Below, one piece after another: positions 1-7,202 of a DNA stretch of 32,923 nucleotides (position 1 is the stretch's first letter; each line of letters starts with the position of its first letter). The position numbers and the translations under genes are program-made. The DNA is taken from assembly GCA_902775025.1 (NCBI GenBank), contig CACYKP010000029.1, positions 1-32,923 on the forward strand, in the 5' to 3' direction. The notes under the pieces were generated by a model. That model searched no databases. It was not told the DNA's origin and worked only from the letters and a program-made list of their open reading frames with translations. The DNA comes from an uncultured bacterium (GTDB lineage: Bacteria > Cyanobacteriota > Vampirovibrionia > Gastranaerophilales > Gastranaerophilaceae).

Positions 1-1
1 T

Positions 2-175
2 TTAGAATATCCGCAATATACAAAACCACGCAGTTATAGAGGTTTAGAAGTCCCTGAAGTTTTATTAAATGGAAATCATAAACTTATAAACGAATTTCAT
101 CAAGAACAAAAAATCCTCCGCACGAAGCAAAAACGCCCCGACTTATACGAAAAATGGCAGAACAAGGGTAAATAA
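2..175 (+). CDS. trmD: tRNA (guanine-N1)-methyltransferase TrmD, C-terminal end (partial)
   Basis: The window opens inside a reading frame that runs to the TAA at 173-175 and gives 57 residues. They read [14 protein letters not shown], then [15 protein letters not shown], then [13 protein letters not shown]. This is the conserved end of TrmD, the SPOUT methyltransferase that makes m1G37 in tRNA: the YT-P-Y-RG-VP-VLL-GNH block and the closing RT-RRPDL motif are both present. The N-terminal AdoMet-binding knot lies outside the window. It converges with the MATE gene, whose stop is only 8 nt away, and no terminator hairpin separates them. The family call is by recognised motif order only. Confidence 0.88.
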   Translation, partial: LEYPQYTKPRSYRGLEVPEVLLNGNHKLINEFHQEQKILRTKQKRPDLYEKWQNKGK

Positions 176-182
176 GATATAG

Positions 183-1443
183 TTATACTAATTTTTTAAA
201 TTTTCTATACAATACACTCGACAGAGTTAAGCAAATTAATATTGCAGACAACCCTATTGCGTACCAGAAACCTATTAGGTTTAAATCGAGTTTGAATGCT
301 AAAACGCATCCGACAGGAAAAGCTATAAACCAATAAGCAATTATATTTGTTATCATTACAATCGTTGTCTTTTTTAGTCCTCTAAAAATTCCTGAAAGTG
401 TAACCTGCAAACCGTCAAACACTTGGAAGAAACATAGTACATACACAATCGGAACGCAAACTTTTATTAACTCTGTATCATTTGTAAACAACCTTGTCAA
501 AAATTCAGGCACTCATAAGTATACCTGTTTTTGCGTATGTCTTCAAAGACTTCCAATATTTAGCACCGTTTGTATATCCGACTTTTACTGCAACTGCGTT
601 TGATATAGCAAGCGGAACCATAAACGAAACACTTGTCATTGTACACATTATATTATGAGCAGCCGCATAAATTCCTGACACCCTTCCCATTACTACCGCA
701 ACTATATTAAATCCCACAAATTCTATCATTATAGCTAAAGAAGACGGCAGCCCGACTTTTATCAGGTCTTTAAAATATCCCTTGACTTTTTCAGCCCTAA
801 TATCCAATTTATAAAAGCAGTAAGCCAAAAGAACAAATCCCATAAAGTATCTTGTTATAAGGCTCGCAATAGCTAAACCTTTTGCTCCCATCTCAGGAAT
901 TATTCCATACCCAAATGCAAAAACAATATTTAATCCGACATTCAGAATTATACAAAAAATAGTTAATAAATTCGGAAATACAACTATCTCAAAAGCTTGC
1001 AAATATTCTTTTACCGCACAATGTAAATATCCGCCAAAAGTTGCAAAAGCGGTAATGAAAAAATAATCCTTAACCATAGGAACAAGCTTTGCTTCATATC
1101 CTATTTTATCAATAAACGGAATACAAACTAAAATAACACCGCAAATTATGGATGATAAAATAAAAGCGAATTTTAATGAGGGATAAAAATATGTTTCTAC
1201 TTTTTTCCCTACCCCTCTATAGTTAGATAATATTGCGGATATTGTACCCAAGATTCCGATACCTAAAATCATAATACAATTTGTTATAGCAGTAGCAAGA
1301 CTTATTGCAGACAGAGTATCAGTTGAATGTCTTCCTGCAACAACAACATCTCCTACACCTATCATAATGAATCCGATATTTCCAAGGATAATCGGAAATG
1401 CTATTTTTAAAATATCTTTTACATAAAATAATCGGCTAAGCAT
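183..1443 (-). pseudogene. MATE-family multidrug/Na+ efflux transporter, broken by a deletion/frameshift
   Basis: Two minus-strand frames together look like one MATE exporter, an inner-membrane drug/cation antiporter. The 312-codon N-terminal part (1443-505) has many hydrophobic helices and the typical start ILKIAFPIILGNIGFIMIG. The 109-codon C-terminal part (512-183) begins PEFLTRLFTNDTELI, which in intact family members follows a transmembrane helix just after the point where the first part stops (GILMSA). About 20 residues appear to be missing and the frame changes at 505-516, so this looks like a short out-of-frame deletion. The sum of 421 codons falls short of the usual 440-460. The gene has no Shine-Dalgarno; its ATG lies 8 nt after an extended -10 box (TGATATAAT), so an intact mRNA would be leaderless. 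It is either a pseudogene or an assembly error. Confidence 0.8.
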
Positions 1444-1450
1444 AAAATTA

Positions 1451-1468
1451 ATTATATCATGATATAAT
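1451..1468. promoter_or_regulatory. Perfect 18-bp palindrome acting as two divergent extended -10 elements
   Basis: ATTATATCATGATATAAT is its own reverse complement. Each strand reads TGATATAAT, an extended -10 box. On the minus strand it sits 8 nt before the MATE ATG; on the plus strand it would start the riboswitch-like leader near 1475. The two -10 boxes share the central bases, so the two promoters should compete for polymerase. No good -35 is seen on either side, as expected for extended -10 promoters. Promoter function is inferred. Confidence 0.6.
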
Positions 1469-1474
1469 TAAATA

Positions 1475-1553
1475 AAAATTAAATAGTAAGGGAAACAAGG
1501 GGTGGAAGTCCCCGACTGTGCCGCAACCGTAAAAGCCGGAATACCATTATAAC
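1475..1553 (+). promoter_or_regulatory. Cobalamin (B12) riboswitch-like aptamer, compact form
   Basis: The conserved core order of the cobalamin aptamer is visible: GGGAA (1490-1494), a hairpin GGGG-loop-CCCC (1499-1513), the hallmark ACTGTGCCGCAACCGTAA (1515-1532), then AGCCGGAATACC (1534-1545), which matches the B12 box. The long P8-P11 arm normally found between GTAA and AGCC is essentially absent, so this would be a compact variant. Its 3' boundary and expression platform are unclear because a GC-rich repeat starts at about 1555. It lies directly upstream of the unknown genes at 1723-3904, so those are the inferred regulated genes. A covariance-model search (RF00174, RF01689, RF01482) would decide. 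Confidence 0.72.
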
Positions 1554-1554
1554 T

Positions 1555-1632
1555 TGCCCTCCCAAGATGGGGAGGGAGAAATCTCAAATGAGAGCTTTGC
1601 TCGAATTTCAGAGATTTCGGGTGGGGTTCAAC
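1555..1632 (+). repeat. GC-rich double-hairpin repeat (family 1, long form)
   Basis: The element has two hairpins: CCCTCCC/GGGAGGG (1558-1577) and GAAATCTC/GAGATTTC (1578-1618), followed by GGGTGGGGTT. The same two-hairpin plan, shortened and in reverse orientation, occurs inside the coding region at 3121-3166. Here it lies between the riboswitch-like core and the gene, so it has probably altered the original expression platform. Its base composition is strikingly richer in G and C than its neighbours. Confidence 0.65.
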
Positions 1633-1722
1633 CTATTCGTGTTAATAAGTCAAGCTTCGAGTCAAAGCTTTGGCATAGGGGTTCTTCTGTTGCGGTGTCG
1701 CAAGAGAGGAATTTTTTATTAG

Positions 1723-2394
1723 GTGGCTAATTCAGTTCAAGGCGTAAATGTTAATAAAGCAGGTACTTGTCCGCACGGTGCTTCACCTTCCGCTTGTCCT
1801 ATCTGCTCCGGCATGGGCGGCGGAGGTATGAGAGCAGGAGAACGTCCTCAAAAAGCAGGGGAAATGAGTTATCACGAATGTGCCATGATTGGTGCAATGA
1901 TGAGAGCAAGAGAAGCTGCTCAAAAAGAACACGAACAAACTTTATTACATCGTGCGGAAGCTCTTAAAAACTTTGAACAAAGCTTGATTAATACTGCTCA
2001 GAAAATTGCTGAATTTGGAAGTAAACTTAATAATTTTATCCTTACAAAACCTATTGCTCTTGTTGTTAATAATATTGCAGTACCCTTACTTAAAGCTATT
2101 GCAAATCTACCTAACTTTATCTCAAATATAGGTGAAAAGTTTGCTCTACTAAAAGAAAAATTTATTGATATACAAGATAAATTAAACGCAATATTTGGCG
2201 AAGCAAAAGCATTTGTTGAAAAGAAGGTTTCAGAACTTGTAAGTAGTATTAAATCAAAGCTTGAAGGTTTATTTAAAATATTTAAACGCAATAACACTAA
2301 AGATGATGAAACAAAAATTGATGAAGACAAAAAGATTTTCAGGCTAAAAACTTTTATACAAAAAATAATAGGAAAAAATAAAAATAATGAATAA
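1723..2394 (+). CDS. Unknown protein with N-terminal Cys/His-rich motif, downstream of the B12-type leader
   Basis: 223 residues, not recognised. A GTG start at 1723 is preceded by AGAGAGGA (1703-1710), a rather distant Shine-Dalgarno. The N-terminus carries a compact metal-binding-like cluster at residues 16-28 (CPHG, seven residues later CPIC), followed by a Gly run and a second H/C pair (YHECAM). Residues 60-85 form a charged helix, then a hydrophobic amphipathic stretch (about 100-150), a Lys-rich segment and an acidic/basic tail. No signal peptide is seen. If the leader is a real cobalamin riboswitch, a role in cobalt/B12 handling would fit the Cys/His cluster, but this is only context. 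It heads a cluster with the membrane protein that follows. Confidence 0.7.
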   Translation: MANSVQGVNVNKAGTCPHGASPSACPICSGMGGGGMRAGERPQKAGEMSYHECAMIGAMMRAREAAQKEHEQTLLHRAEALKNFEQSLINTAQKIAEFGSKLNNFILTKPIALVVNNIAVPLLKAIANLPNFISNIGEKFALLKEKFIDIQDKLNAIFGEAKAFVEKKVSELVSSIKSKLEGLFKIFKRNNTKDDETKIDEDKKIFRLKTFIQKIIGKNKNNE

Positions 2395-2410
2395 TAAAGC
2401 AGGCTCGTAA

Positions 2411-2446
2411 CCCCCTCCCTTTGAGGGAGGGGGAAGGGGGTGAGGT
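2411..2446 (+). repeat. GC-rich hairpin repeat (family 1)
   Basis: A perfect 10-bp stem, CCCCCTCCCT/AGGGAGGGGG (2411-2433, loop TTG), is followed by AAGGGGGTGAGGT. The closing GAGG lies 5 nt before the ATG at 2451 and is the only Shine-Dalgarno-like sequence there, so the repeat appears to supply the ribosome-binding site. Confidence 0.7.
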
Positions 2447-2450
2447 AAAT

Positions 2451-3904
2451 ATGATACAAAAAATTAATCAGGATTTCGATTCACAAAGACAACAAAAAAA
2501 CATGACAAATACTCAAAAACGCAATAACTACTTTGTTAAAGAAGGAGTTATCGTAAATTCTTACGTTAAAGATCCTAATCTTTCTTTAGATGAAACGTAT
2601 GATTCTCTGGTAATTTCTAAAAATCAGATTGATTTACCCCAAAAACTTGAGGAAAAAGAAAAGAATTCTATTAATCCTATTTACCCAATATGCGGAATAA
2701 CAGTTGGAGTCATGGGACTTTTAAGCGGATTTACCGCTATGATGAAAAAGTTTTCTAGAGGTAAATTAGAATCGTCTAAAGAATATCTCCTTCCTGGTAT
2801 TACAAGAAATCATTGTATAAATGATGAAATCCACCAAAGTATTTTTTCTATGATTCAATCCCCAAACAGAAAAACTATTCTTGCCTCACTGGGAGTTATT
2901 ACTTTAGGCTCAATGGCTTTTATGGGAAAGATTTTTATAGACGGATTTAAAGAAGTTTGGGTAAAAAAGCAGGAAGCGGATATTCAAAAGAATTTACAGG
3001 AAAACCTTATTGCAGTAGAAACACAAAGCTTTTCAGGCAAACTTCAAATAATAAGAAGCATGCTGTCTTCCAAAGCAAGAATATTTACTGATGAATTGAG
3101 TTTTAAAAGTAATAACTTTATCCCACCCCGAAATCATAGATTTCAGCTCTCCCTCAAGGGGAGTGTGCAGGATTTGCATGACAAATATGATATAAAAGAT
3201 TATATATTAGGAGGTCTGACACTACTATCTATTTTGGGTTTAGGGTATTTTGCTTCTCATAATATCAGAAAAAGCGATGAGTTTATAAAAAACGGGATTA
3301 AGAATACCAAAAAAGGAATTGATTTAGTAATCGAGGAGTTTAATTCAGGTAAACCGCTTAACAACCTAGAAGGACATAACGGACAAATTTTGTCAGGAAA
3401 AGATGCTTATAAACATTTGATTGAAAATATGTTGAAAGGTATGTAAATAGATTAAATCTGCCCGAGAATGAAAAAGAAGAATTTATAAAGCACTTAAAAG
3501 AAAGCATGAATCAGGCGACAGAGAAGGTTAATCCGACAATTGGCGGTTCAGGAAGGAATAAGATTACATATTTTTCACATGTAAATGATTATTTATCATT
3601 CTTTTACGACTGGCTTATGAATCCTAAAAACCCTCAGTTCAAAAATCTTTTCTTTGGAATTGCAGGAGTTTCAGCGCTTGCTTACGGTGGTAAGGCAGTA
3701 TCTGAGGCTATAAAAGAGGTTCAGGTACGTTTGGTTGCAACAGAATTAAGAAACTTTAAAGCAAAGAAAGATTCTGCTATAGAGCCATTATGTCAAGAAT
3801 TTTTTATACAAAAGAAAAACGGAAAATCACCGGAAGAGTTAAAGGTCATGGCTGATAATATACTTTTTGAAATCAAAAACGGTCCACCGTTTGTATATTC
3901 ATAA
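2451..3904 (+). pseudogene. Unknown multi-spanning membrane protein, split by a frameshift near 3437
   Basis: Not recognised. The first frame (ATG 2451 to TAA 3446) has hydrophobic segments at roughly residues 83-105, 143-165 and 245-265, and the second frame (annotatable from ATG 3506 to 3904) has another (FGIAGVSALAYGG). The second frame is open upstream of its ATG and reads YVNRLNLPENEKEEFIKHLK. One extra A in the AAA of TTGAAAGGT at 3432-3440 would join the two into one product of about 484 residues, so I treat them as one gene. An in-frame copy of repeat family 1 (3121-3166) encodes PPRNHRFQLSLKGS within it. It follows the 1723 gene closely and probably shares its leader. A TTG start at 2421 is less likely, because that segment is translated repeat. 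Confidence 0.65.
3121..3166 (-). repeat. Family-1 repeat inserted in frame within a coding region
   Basis: CCCACCCC is followed by the hairpin GAAATC/GATTTC (3130-3144) and then CTCCC/GGGAG (3149-3162). This is a shortened reverse-orientation version of the element at 1555-1632. It adds about 15 codons to the host protein without a stop. Confidence 0.6.
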
Positions 3905-3956
3905 TTAGAGCAGATATACTACAAAATTTATATTTTGTTGTATTAAGTTTTTTATA

Positions 3957-4054
3957 GTCCCTTTCTTTGACCGCAAAGAAAGGGACAAAAGAAACTCTTG
4001 GGGCTGACACTCCACTCGCTAAACAATTCTACGGTTCAGCCTAATCGAGTGAAC
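3957..4054 (+). repeat. 98-nt dispersed repeat (family 3), copy 1
   Basis: It begins with the hairpin GTCCCTTTCTTT/AAAGAAAGGGAC and continues to GAGTGAAC. It matches 32826-32923 with four mismatches and no gaps over the 98 nt visible. The repeat may extend further right, because the second copy is cut by the window end. Confidence 0.85.
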
Positions 4055-4255
4055 TCGGAACTTTCGGGGGTAAATGTACTCTTTTTAGTTTTCATTTGGA
4101 GTTTTTTGCAAGCAGACATTTACCAACCCGCCTGTTCCTCAAACAGCACTCTCTTTGTTAATGCTTCACCTAGATTGTTTGCTCATTCCGTAATGCCCCA
4201 AACCCCTCTATGTTTTAGTTTATAAACTATCGTAAAATTTCACATTTTATCTTCT

Positions 4256-4276
4256 GTAGGTCAGGTTCCACCTGAC
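4256..4276 (+). repeat. Short REP-like hairpin (family 2)
   Basis: GTAG is followed by the stem GTCAGGT/ACCTGAC with loop TCC. It is one of six copies in the window, all in intergenic DNA. Confidence 0.8.
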
Positions 4277-4317
4277 AATAACTGTTAATACAACAAAATA
4301 TAAATTTTGTTGTATAA

Positions 4318-4382
4318 ACAAAAAGCCGCAAATCATTGCGGCATTAACTCGTTAGATAAAGGAGTGGAGGAGAAAATAAAGA
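4318..4382 (-). ncRNA. Candidate anti-Shine-Dalgarno small RNA, locus 1
   Basis: On the minus strand a TATAAT (4394-4389) would start an RNA near 4382. About 65 nt follow: a U-rich start, an unpaired CUCCUCCACUCCU stretch, and a terminator hairpin GCCGCAA/TTGCGGC with a T-run (4342-4318). The length, C-rich single strand and terminal hairpin resemble cyanobacterial Yfr1, which carries CACUCCUC. Unlike Yfr1 there is no clear 5' hairpin. The -35 is weak. It is divergent from dapB. Expression is not shown by sequence. Confidence 0.4.
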
Positions 4383-4434
4383 AAAGAGATTATACTTGTA
4401 TATACCACAATATATATTATTTATAACACAATCG

Positions 4435-4446
4435 AACAATATTGTT
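4435..4446. promoter_or_regulatory. 12-bp palindrome upstream of dapB
   Basis: AACAATATTGTT is a perfect palindrome about 70 nt before the dapB ATG and between it and the divergent candidate small RNA. It could be an operator. AT-rich DNA also gives such palindromes by chance. Confidence 0.25.
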
Positions 4447-4515
4447 ACAAAAATTAATAGTGTACAAAATACATTTCTTGTGGTATTATAAAATTACCGA
4501 CTAAAGAGGTTTTAT

Positions 4516-5262
4516 ATGATCAATATAGCAGTTTGCGGCGCAAACGGAAAAATGGGGCAAGAAGTTATAAAAGCGGTTCAAGGAGCCGAGGATATGACAT
4601 TAGTTGCTCGTATTGATATAAACAACGGTCAGTTTGCAACAATCAAAGATGCTAAAGATTCTGTTAATATTGATATTTTAGTTGATTTTACACAACCGCA
4701 GTCTATTTATGAAAATGCTTTATATTGTTTGAATAACGGTATAAACATGGTAATAGGTACAACAGGTTTAACGGATTCTCAGATATGTGAACTTGAGAAT
4801 TTATCAAAAAACACAAATACAGGTTGTTTAATAGCCCCCAACTTTTCAACGGGGGCTGTTTTAATGATGAAGTTTGCACAAATTGCCGCTAAATATTTTA
4901 ATAATGCAGAAATTATTGAGCTTCATCACAATCAAAAGAAAGATGCACCATCAGGTACAGCTGTTAAAACTGCCGCTATGATGGCTGAAGTAAATGAGAA
5001 TTTTGCATCAGGGAATTGTACTGAAACGGAAACCATAAAAGGGGCAAGAGGTGCAAACTCATACAACAATATTCATATACACTCAGTTCGTATGCCTGGG
5101 TTTATGGCGTCGCAGGAAGTTATATTAGGTTCAAACGGTCAAACACTCAAAATCAGACATGATTCAACTGACAGAGAGTGTTACATGCCTGGGGTTTTGC
5201 TTGCAATTAGGTATGTAAATGAACATAAAAACTTTGTCTATGGTTTAGACAACATTCTGTAA
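4516..5262 (+). CDS. dapB: 4-hydroxy-tetrahydrodipicolinate reductase DapB
   Basis: 248 residues, close to the family's 250-275. DapB reduces hydroxy-tetrahydrodipicolinate to tetrahydrodipicolinate with NAD(P)H in the lysine / meso-diaminopimelate pathway of the cytoplasm. The N-terminal Rossmann motif VCGANGKMG (residues 6-14) binds the cofactor. GTTG (81-84) and the catalytic and substrate block ELHHNQKKDAPSGTA (135-149, with H137/H138, a Lys and GT) are intact. The start is fixed by AAAGAGG six nt before the ATG and by the immediate Rossmann fold. An extended -10 (TGGTATTAT, about 4480-4488) may drive it. The next gene, asd, belongs to the same pathway. Confidence 0.95.
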   Translation: MINIAVCGANGKMGQEVIKAVQGAEDMTLVARIDINNGQFATIKDAKDSVNIDILVDFTQPQSIYENALYCLNNGINMVIGTTGLTDSQICELENLSKNTNTGCLIAPNFSTGAVLMMKFAQIAAKYFNNAEIIELHHNQKKDAPSGTAVKTAAMMAEVNENFASGNCTETETIKGARGANSYNNIHIHSVRMPGFMASQEVILGSNGQTLKIRHDSTDRECYMPGVLLAIRYVNEHKNFVYGLDNIL

Positions 5263-5316
5263 AATATGAAAAGATATCGGTCGGGTTTTAACCCGAAAAA
5301 AATATAAAAGGAAAAA

Positions 5317-6271
5317 ATGAAAAGAAAACCAAGAATAGCAGTATTAGGAGCAACAGGAGTAGTAGGAAGAGAAATCTTAAAGATTTCTGAAGAACTTAAT
5401 GTTGAATTTGAAAGCTGTTCCTGAGATTTTTGATGATGTTGATATTGTTATGGCATCAGCAGGCGGTTCAACAAGTAAAATGTTTGCACCTGAAATTGTT
5501 AAACGTGGCGGGATGATTATTGATAACTCATCAGCCTACAGAATGGAAAAAGATGTTCCGCTTGTTATAGCAGGAGTAAACGATGAAGATTTAAAATGGC
5601 ATAAAGGAATTGTTGCTAATCCTAATTGTTCAACTTCTCAATTAATGTTAGTTTTAGAACCTTTGAAAAAATTTGGTATAAAAAGACTTATTGTTTCAAC
5701 TTATCAGTCTGTTTCAGGAGCAGGACTTGCTGCTATGAATGAACTCAGAGATGATACGGTTGCAAGACTTGAAGGAAAAGAGTTTGAAAATAAATGTTTT
5801 AAAAAACCTATTTCATTTAATATAATTCCTCAGATTGACGTTTTCTGCGAAAACGGGTATACAAAAGAGGAAATGAAGGTTGTTAATGAAACAAGAAAGA
5901 TTTTGCATCTAGATGAGAGTACAAAGATTTCTTGTACAGCTGCTCGTGTTCCTGTATTCAGAGGACATTCAGAGGCTGTTGATATAGAGTTTGGAGTAAA
6001 TGTAAAGCCTGATGAAGTAAGAAACATACTACAAAATGCTTACGGAGTCAGGGTAATTGATAATCCTGGAAACTTCGATTATCCTACAACAAGAGATGCA
6101 GACGGAGTAGATCCTGTGTTTGTAGGCAGAATCAGAAAAAATTTAGCATTTGATAACGGTATATCTTTGTGGTGTGTAGCTGACAATTTAAGAATCGGAG
6201 CAGCACTTAATACTGTTAGAATATGCAAAAAAGTTACAGAAATGGGACTATATAGAGGGGGAGAAAAATAG
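5317..6271 (+). pseudogene. asd: Aspartate-semialdehyde dehydrogenase Asd, with internal deletion and frameshift
   Basis: Asd makes aspartate semialdehyde, the branch point to lysine/DAP, threonine and methionine. From ATG 5317 (AAGGA four nt upstream) the frame gives the NADP-binding start RIAVLGATGVVGREILKI, then stops at 5422 after ESCS. The remaining protein continues in the +1 frame from about 5405: AVPEIFDDVDIVMASAGG, IDNSSAYRM, the catalytic-Cys motif NPNCSTSQ, and RVPVFRGHSEAV near the end. Between the frames about 25-35 residues usual for the family are missing, so this is a deletion of roughly 75-100 nt plus a frame change, near AATTTGAAAGC. The loss of a normally essential step is odd next to an intact dapB; misassembly is a serious alternative. 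Confidence 0.85.
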
Positions 6272-6468
6272 TGTTCGTACCATCAATTTTACCAACTAGT
6301 ATTCAATCAACAAGACCGTCAAAAAGAAAGATTGTCAAAGCTGTTTATACAACCGAAAAGTTCGCAAATAATGTTCAAAAAGATTTACCAAATGAGTTGA
6401 AAGGTTTTGCTCAGTCTATTGCTGAAACTTGCAAAAAAGCAAGAAACTTTATGACAAAAGTAGATTAG
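6271..6468 (+). CDS. Small basic protein of unknown function, coupled to asd
   Basis: 65 residues from a GTG that shares one base with the asd stop codon. GAGGGGGAG a few nt upstream is a good Shine-Dalgarno, and the overlap suggests translational coupling. The sequence is basic, with a Lys/Arg cluster near residue 18 (SKRKIVKAVYTT) and a helical C-terminal half (FAQSIAETCKKARNFM). No signal peptide or membrane segment is seen. Not recognised; a real gene is supported mainly by its start signals and position. Confidence 0.55.
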   Translation: MFVPSILPTSIQSTRPSKRKIVKAVYTTEKFANNVQKDLPNELKGFAQSIAETCKKARNFMTKVD

Positions 6469-6503
6469 CCTGAATAAAACGGTAAATAAAATATTTTAAA
6501 CAG

Positions 6504-6544
6504 AGAAAAGTAGGGTGCGTCATTTTGATGCACCCTACTTTTCT
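6504..6544. terminator. Bidirectional Rho-independent terminator
   Basis: AAAAGTAGGGTGC and GCACCCTACTTTT pair in a 13-bp stem followed by TCTT. It closes the dapB-asd-small gene unit and separates it from the LPS operon. Confidence 0.85.
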
Positions 6545-6617
6545 TAACAATTGTTATTATTTCTTTACAAACGGAAGCCTTTTACAAGAAAAAATGCTTA
6601 TTTGTCATAAAATAAAT

Positions 6618-6638
6618 GTAGGTCAGGTTTTAACTGAC
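6618..6638 (+). repeat. Short REP-like hairpin (family 2)
   Basis: GTAG is followed by GTCAGGT, TTT and AACTGAC; one stem pair is mismatched compared with the copy at 4256. Confidence 0.75.
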
Positions 6639-6715
6639 AAAAACTAAATTAAGTTACAGGGTGCAATTATTTGGAGCATTAAAAAAAAATAATATTAAAA
6701 TCTAAAAGGAGAATT

Positions 6716-7183
6716 ATGGGTAAAATTGTTACTCAAGAAGAGATAGTTAAAATAGTAAGATCAGGTCAAAAAGAGGGAAAAACTTTTGTTGCAACTAACG
6801 GGTGTTTTGATATTCTTCATGTCGGGCATGTTAGATATTTACAAAAAACAAAAAGTTTAGCGGATTTTTCAATTGTTATGCTTAATTCTGATAAGTCTGT
6901 AAAGCTTATAAAAGGCGAAACTAGGCCTATTAATAATCAGGAGGACAGGGCAGAAATATTAACTGCTTTATGTTGTGTCGATTATGTGGTATTATTTGAA
7001 GAGAGGTCGCCGGCTGAACTTCTTGAAAAAATCAAGCCTGATATTTATACAAAAGGTGCTGATTACACTCTTGAAACCCTGCCGGAGAGAGAAATTGTAG
7101 AAAGAAACGGGATAAAAGTCGAATTTATTGATTTTGTTCAGGGAAAATCTACAACTAATATTATAAAAAAAATAAATAATTAG
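6716..7183 (+). CDS. rfaE2: D-glycero-beta-D-manno-heptose 1-phosphate adenylyltransferase (RfaE domain II)
   Basis: 155 residues, the size of a stand-alone RfaE2/HldE C-terminal nucleotidyltransferase. It transfers AMP to heptose-1-phosphate on the way to ADP-heptose for the LPS inner core. The family start TNGCFDILHVGHVRYLQ (28-44) has the nucleotide-binding HxGH (HVGH, 35-38). LNSDKSV, KGETRPI and the C-terminal FVQGKSTTNIIKKI (the (S)TT-I motif) follow. Related cytidylyltransferases share the fold, but GCFDILHxGH plus KGxxRP fits RfaE2 best. AAAGGAG lies 6-7 nt before the ATG. It is first in the operon with lpxD, lpxC and fabZ; the kinase half (rfaE1) is not in the window. Confidence 0.9.
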   Translation: MGKIVTQEEIVKIVRSGQKEGKTFVATNGCFDILHVGHVRYLQKTKSLADFSIVMLNSDKSVKLIKGETRPINNQEDRAEILTALCCVDYVVLFEERSPAELLEKIKPDIYTKGADYTLETLPEREIVERNGIKVEFIDFVQGKSTTNIIKKINN

Positions 7184-7202
7184 ATAAAATAAGGAGTTTA
7201 TT

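Larger units (their letters stand above)
3916..4315. mobile_element. MITE-like composite bounded by inverted 28-nt palindromic ends
   Basis: The left end (3916-3943) and right end (4288-4315) are reverse complements with one mismatch; each is itself a 12-bp stem, for example ATACAACAAAAT/ATTTTGTTGTAT with a 4-nt loop. The loops (TTAT and ATAA) show that the orientation is inverted. The 400-bp interior holds a copy of the 98-nt repeat (3957-4054) and one short REP-like hairpin (4256-4276) but no credible gene and no transposase. The enclosed 75-codon frame at 3998-4225 looks like translated repeat. Target-site duplications are not evident. Mobility is inferred from structure only. Confidence 0.45.

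Noticed and set aside
1767..1967. 66-codon frame inside the Cys/His gene
   Set aside because: Out-of-frame shadow of the longer gene with no own start signal.
3998..4225. 75-codon plus-strand frame
   Set aside because: It lies wholly within repeat DNA, starts inside the 98-nt repeat, has odd composition and no Shine-Dalgarno.
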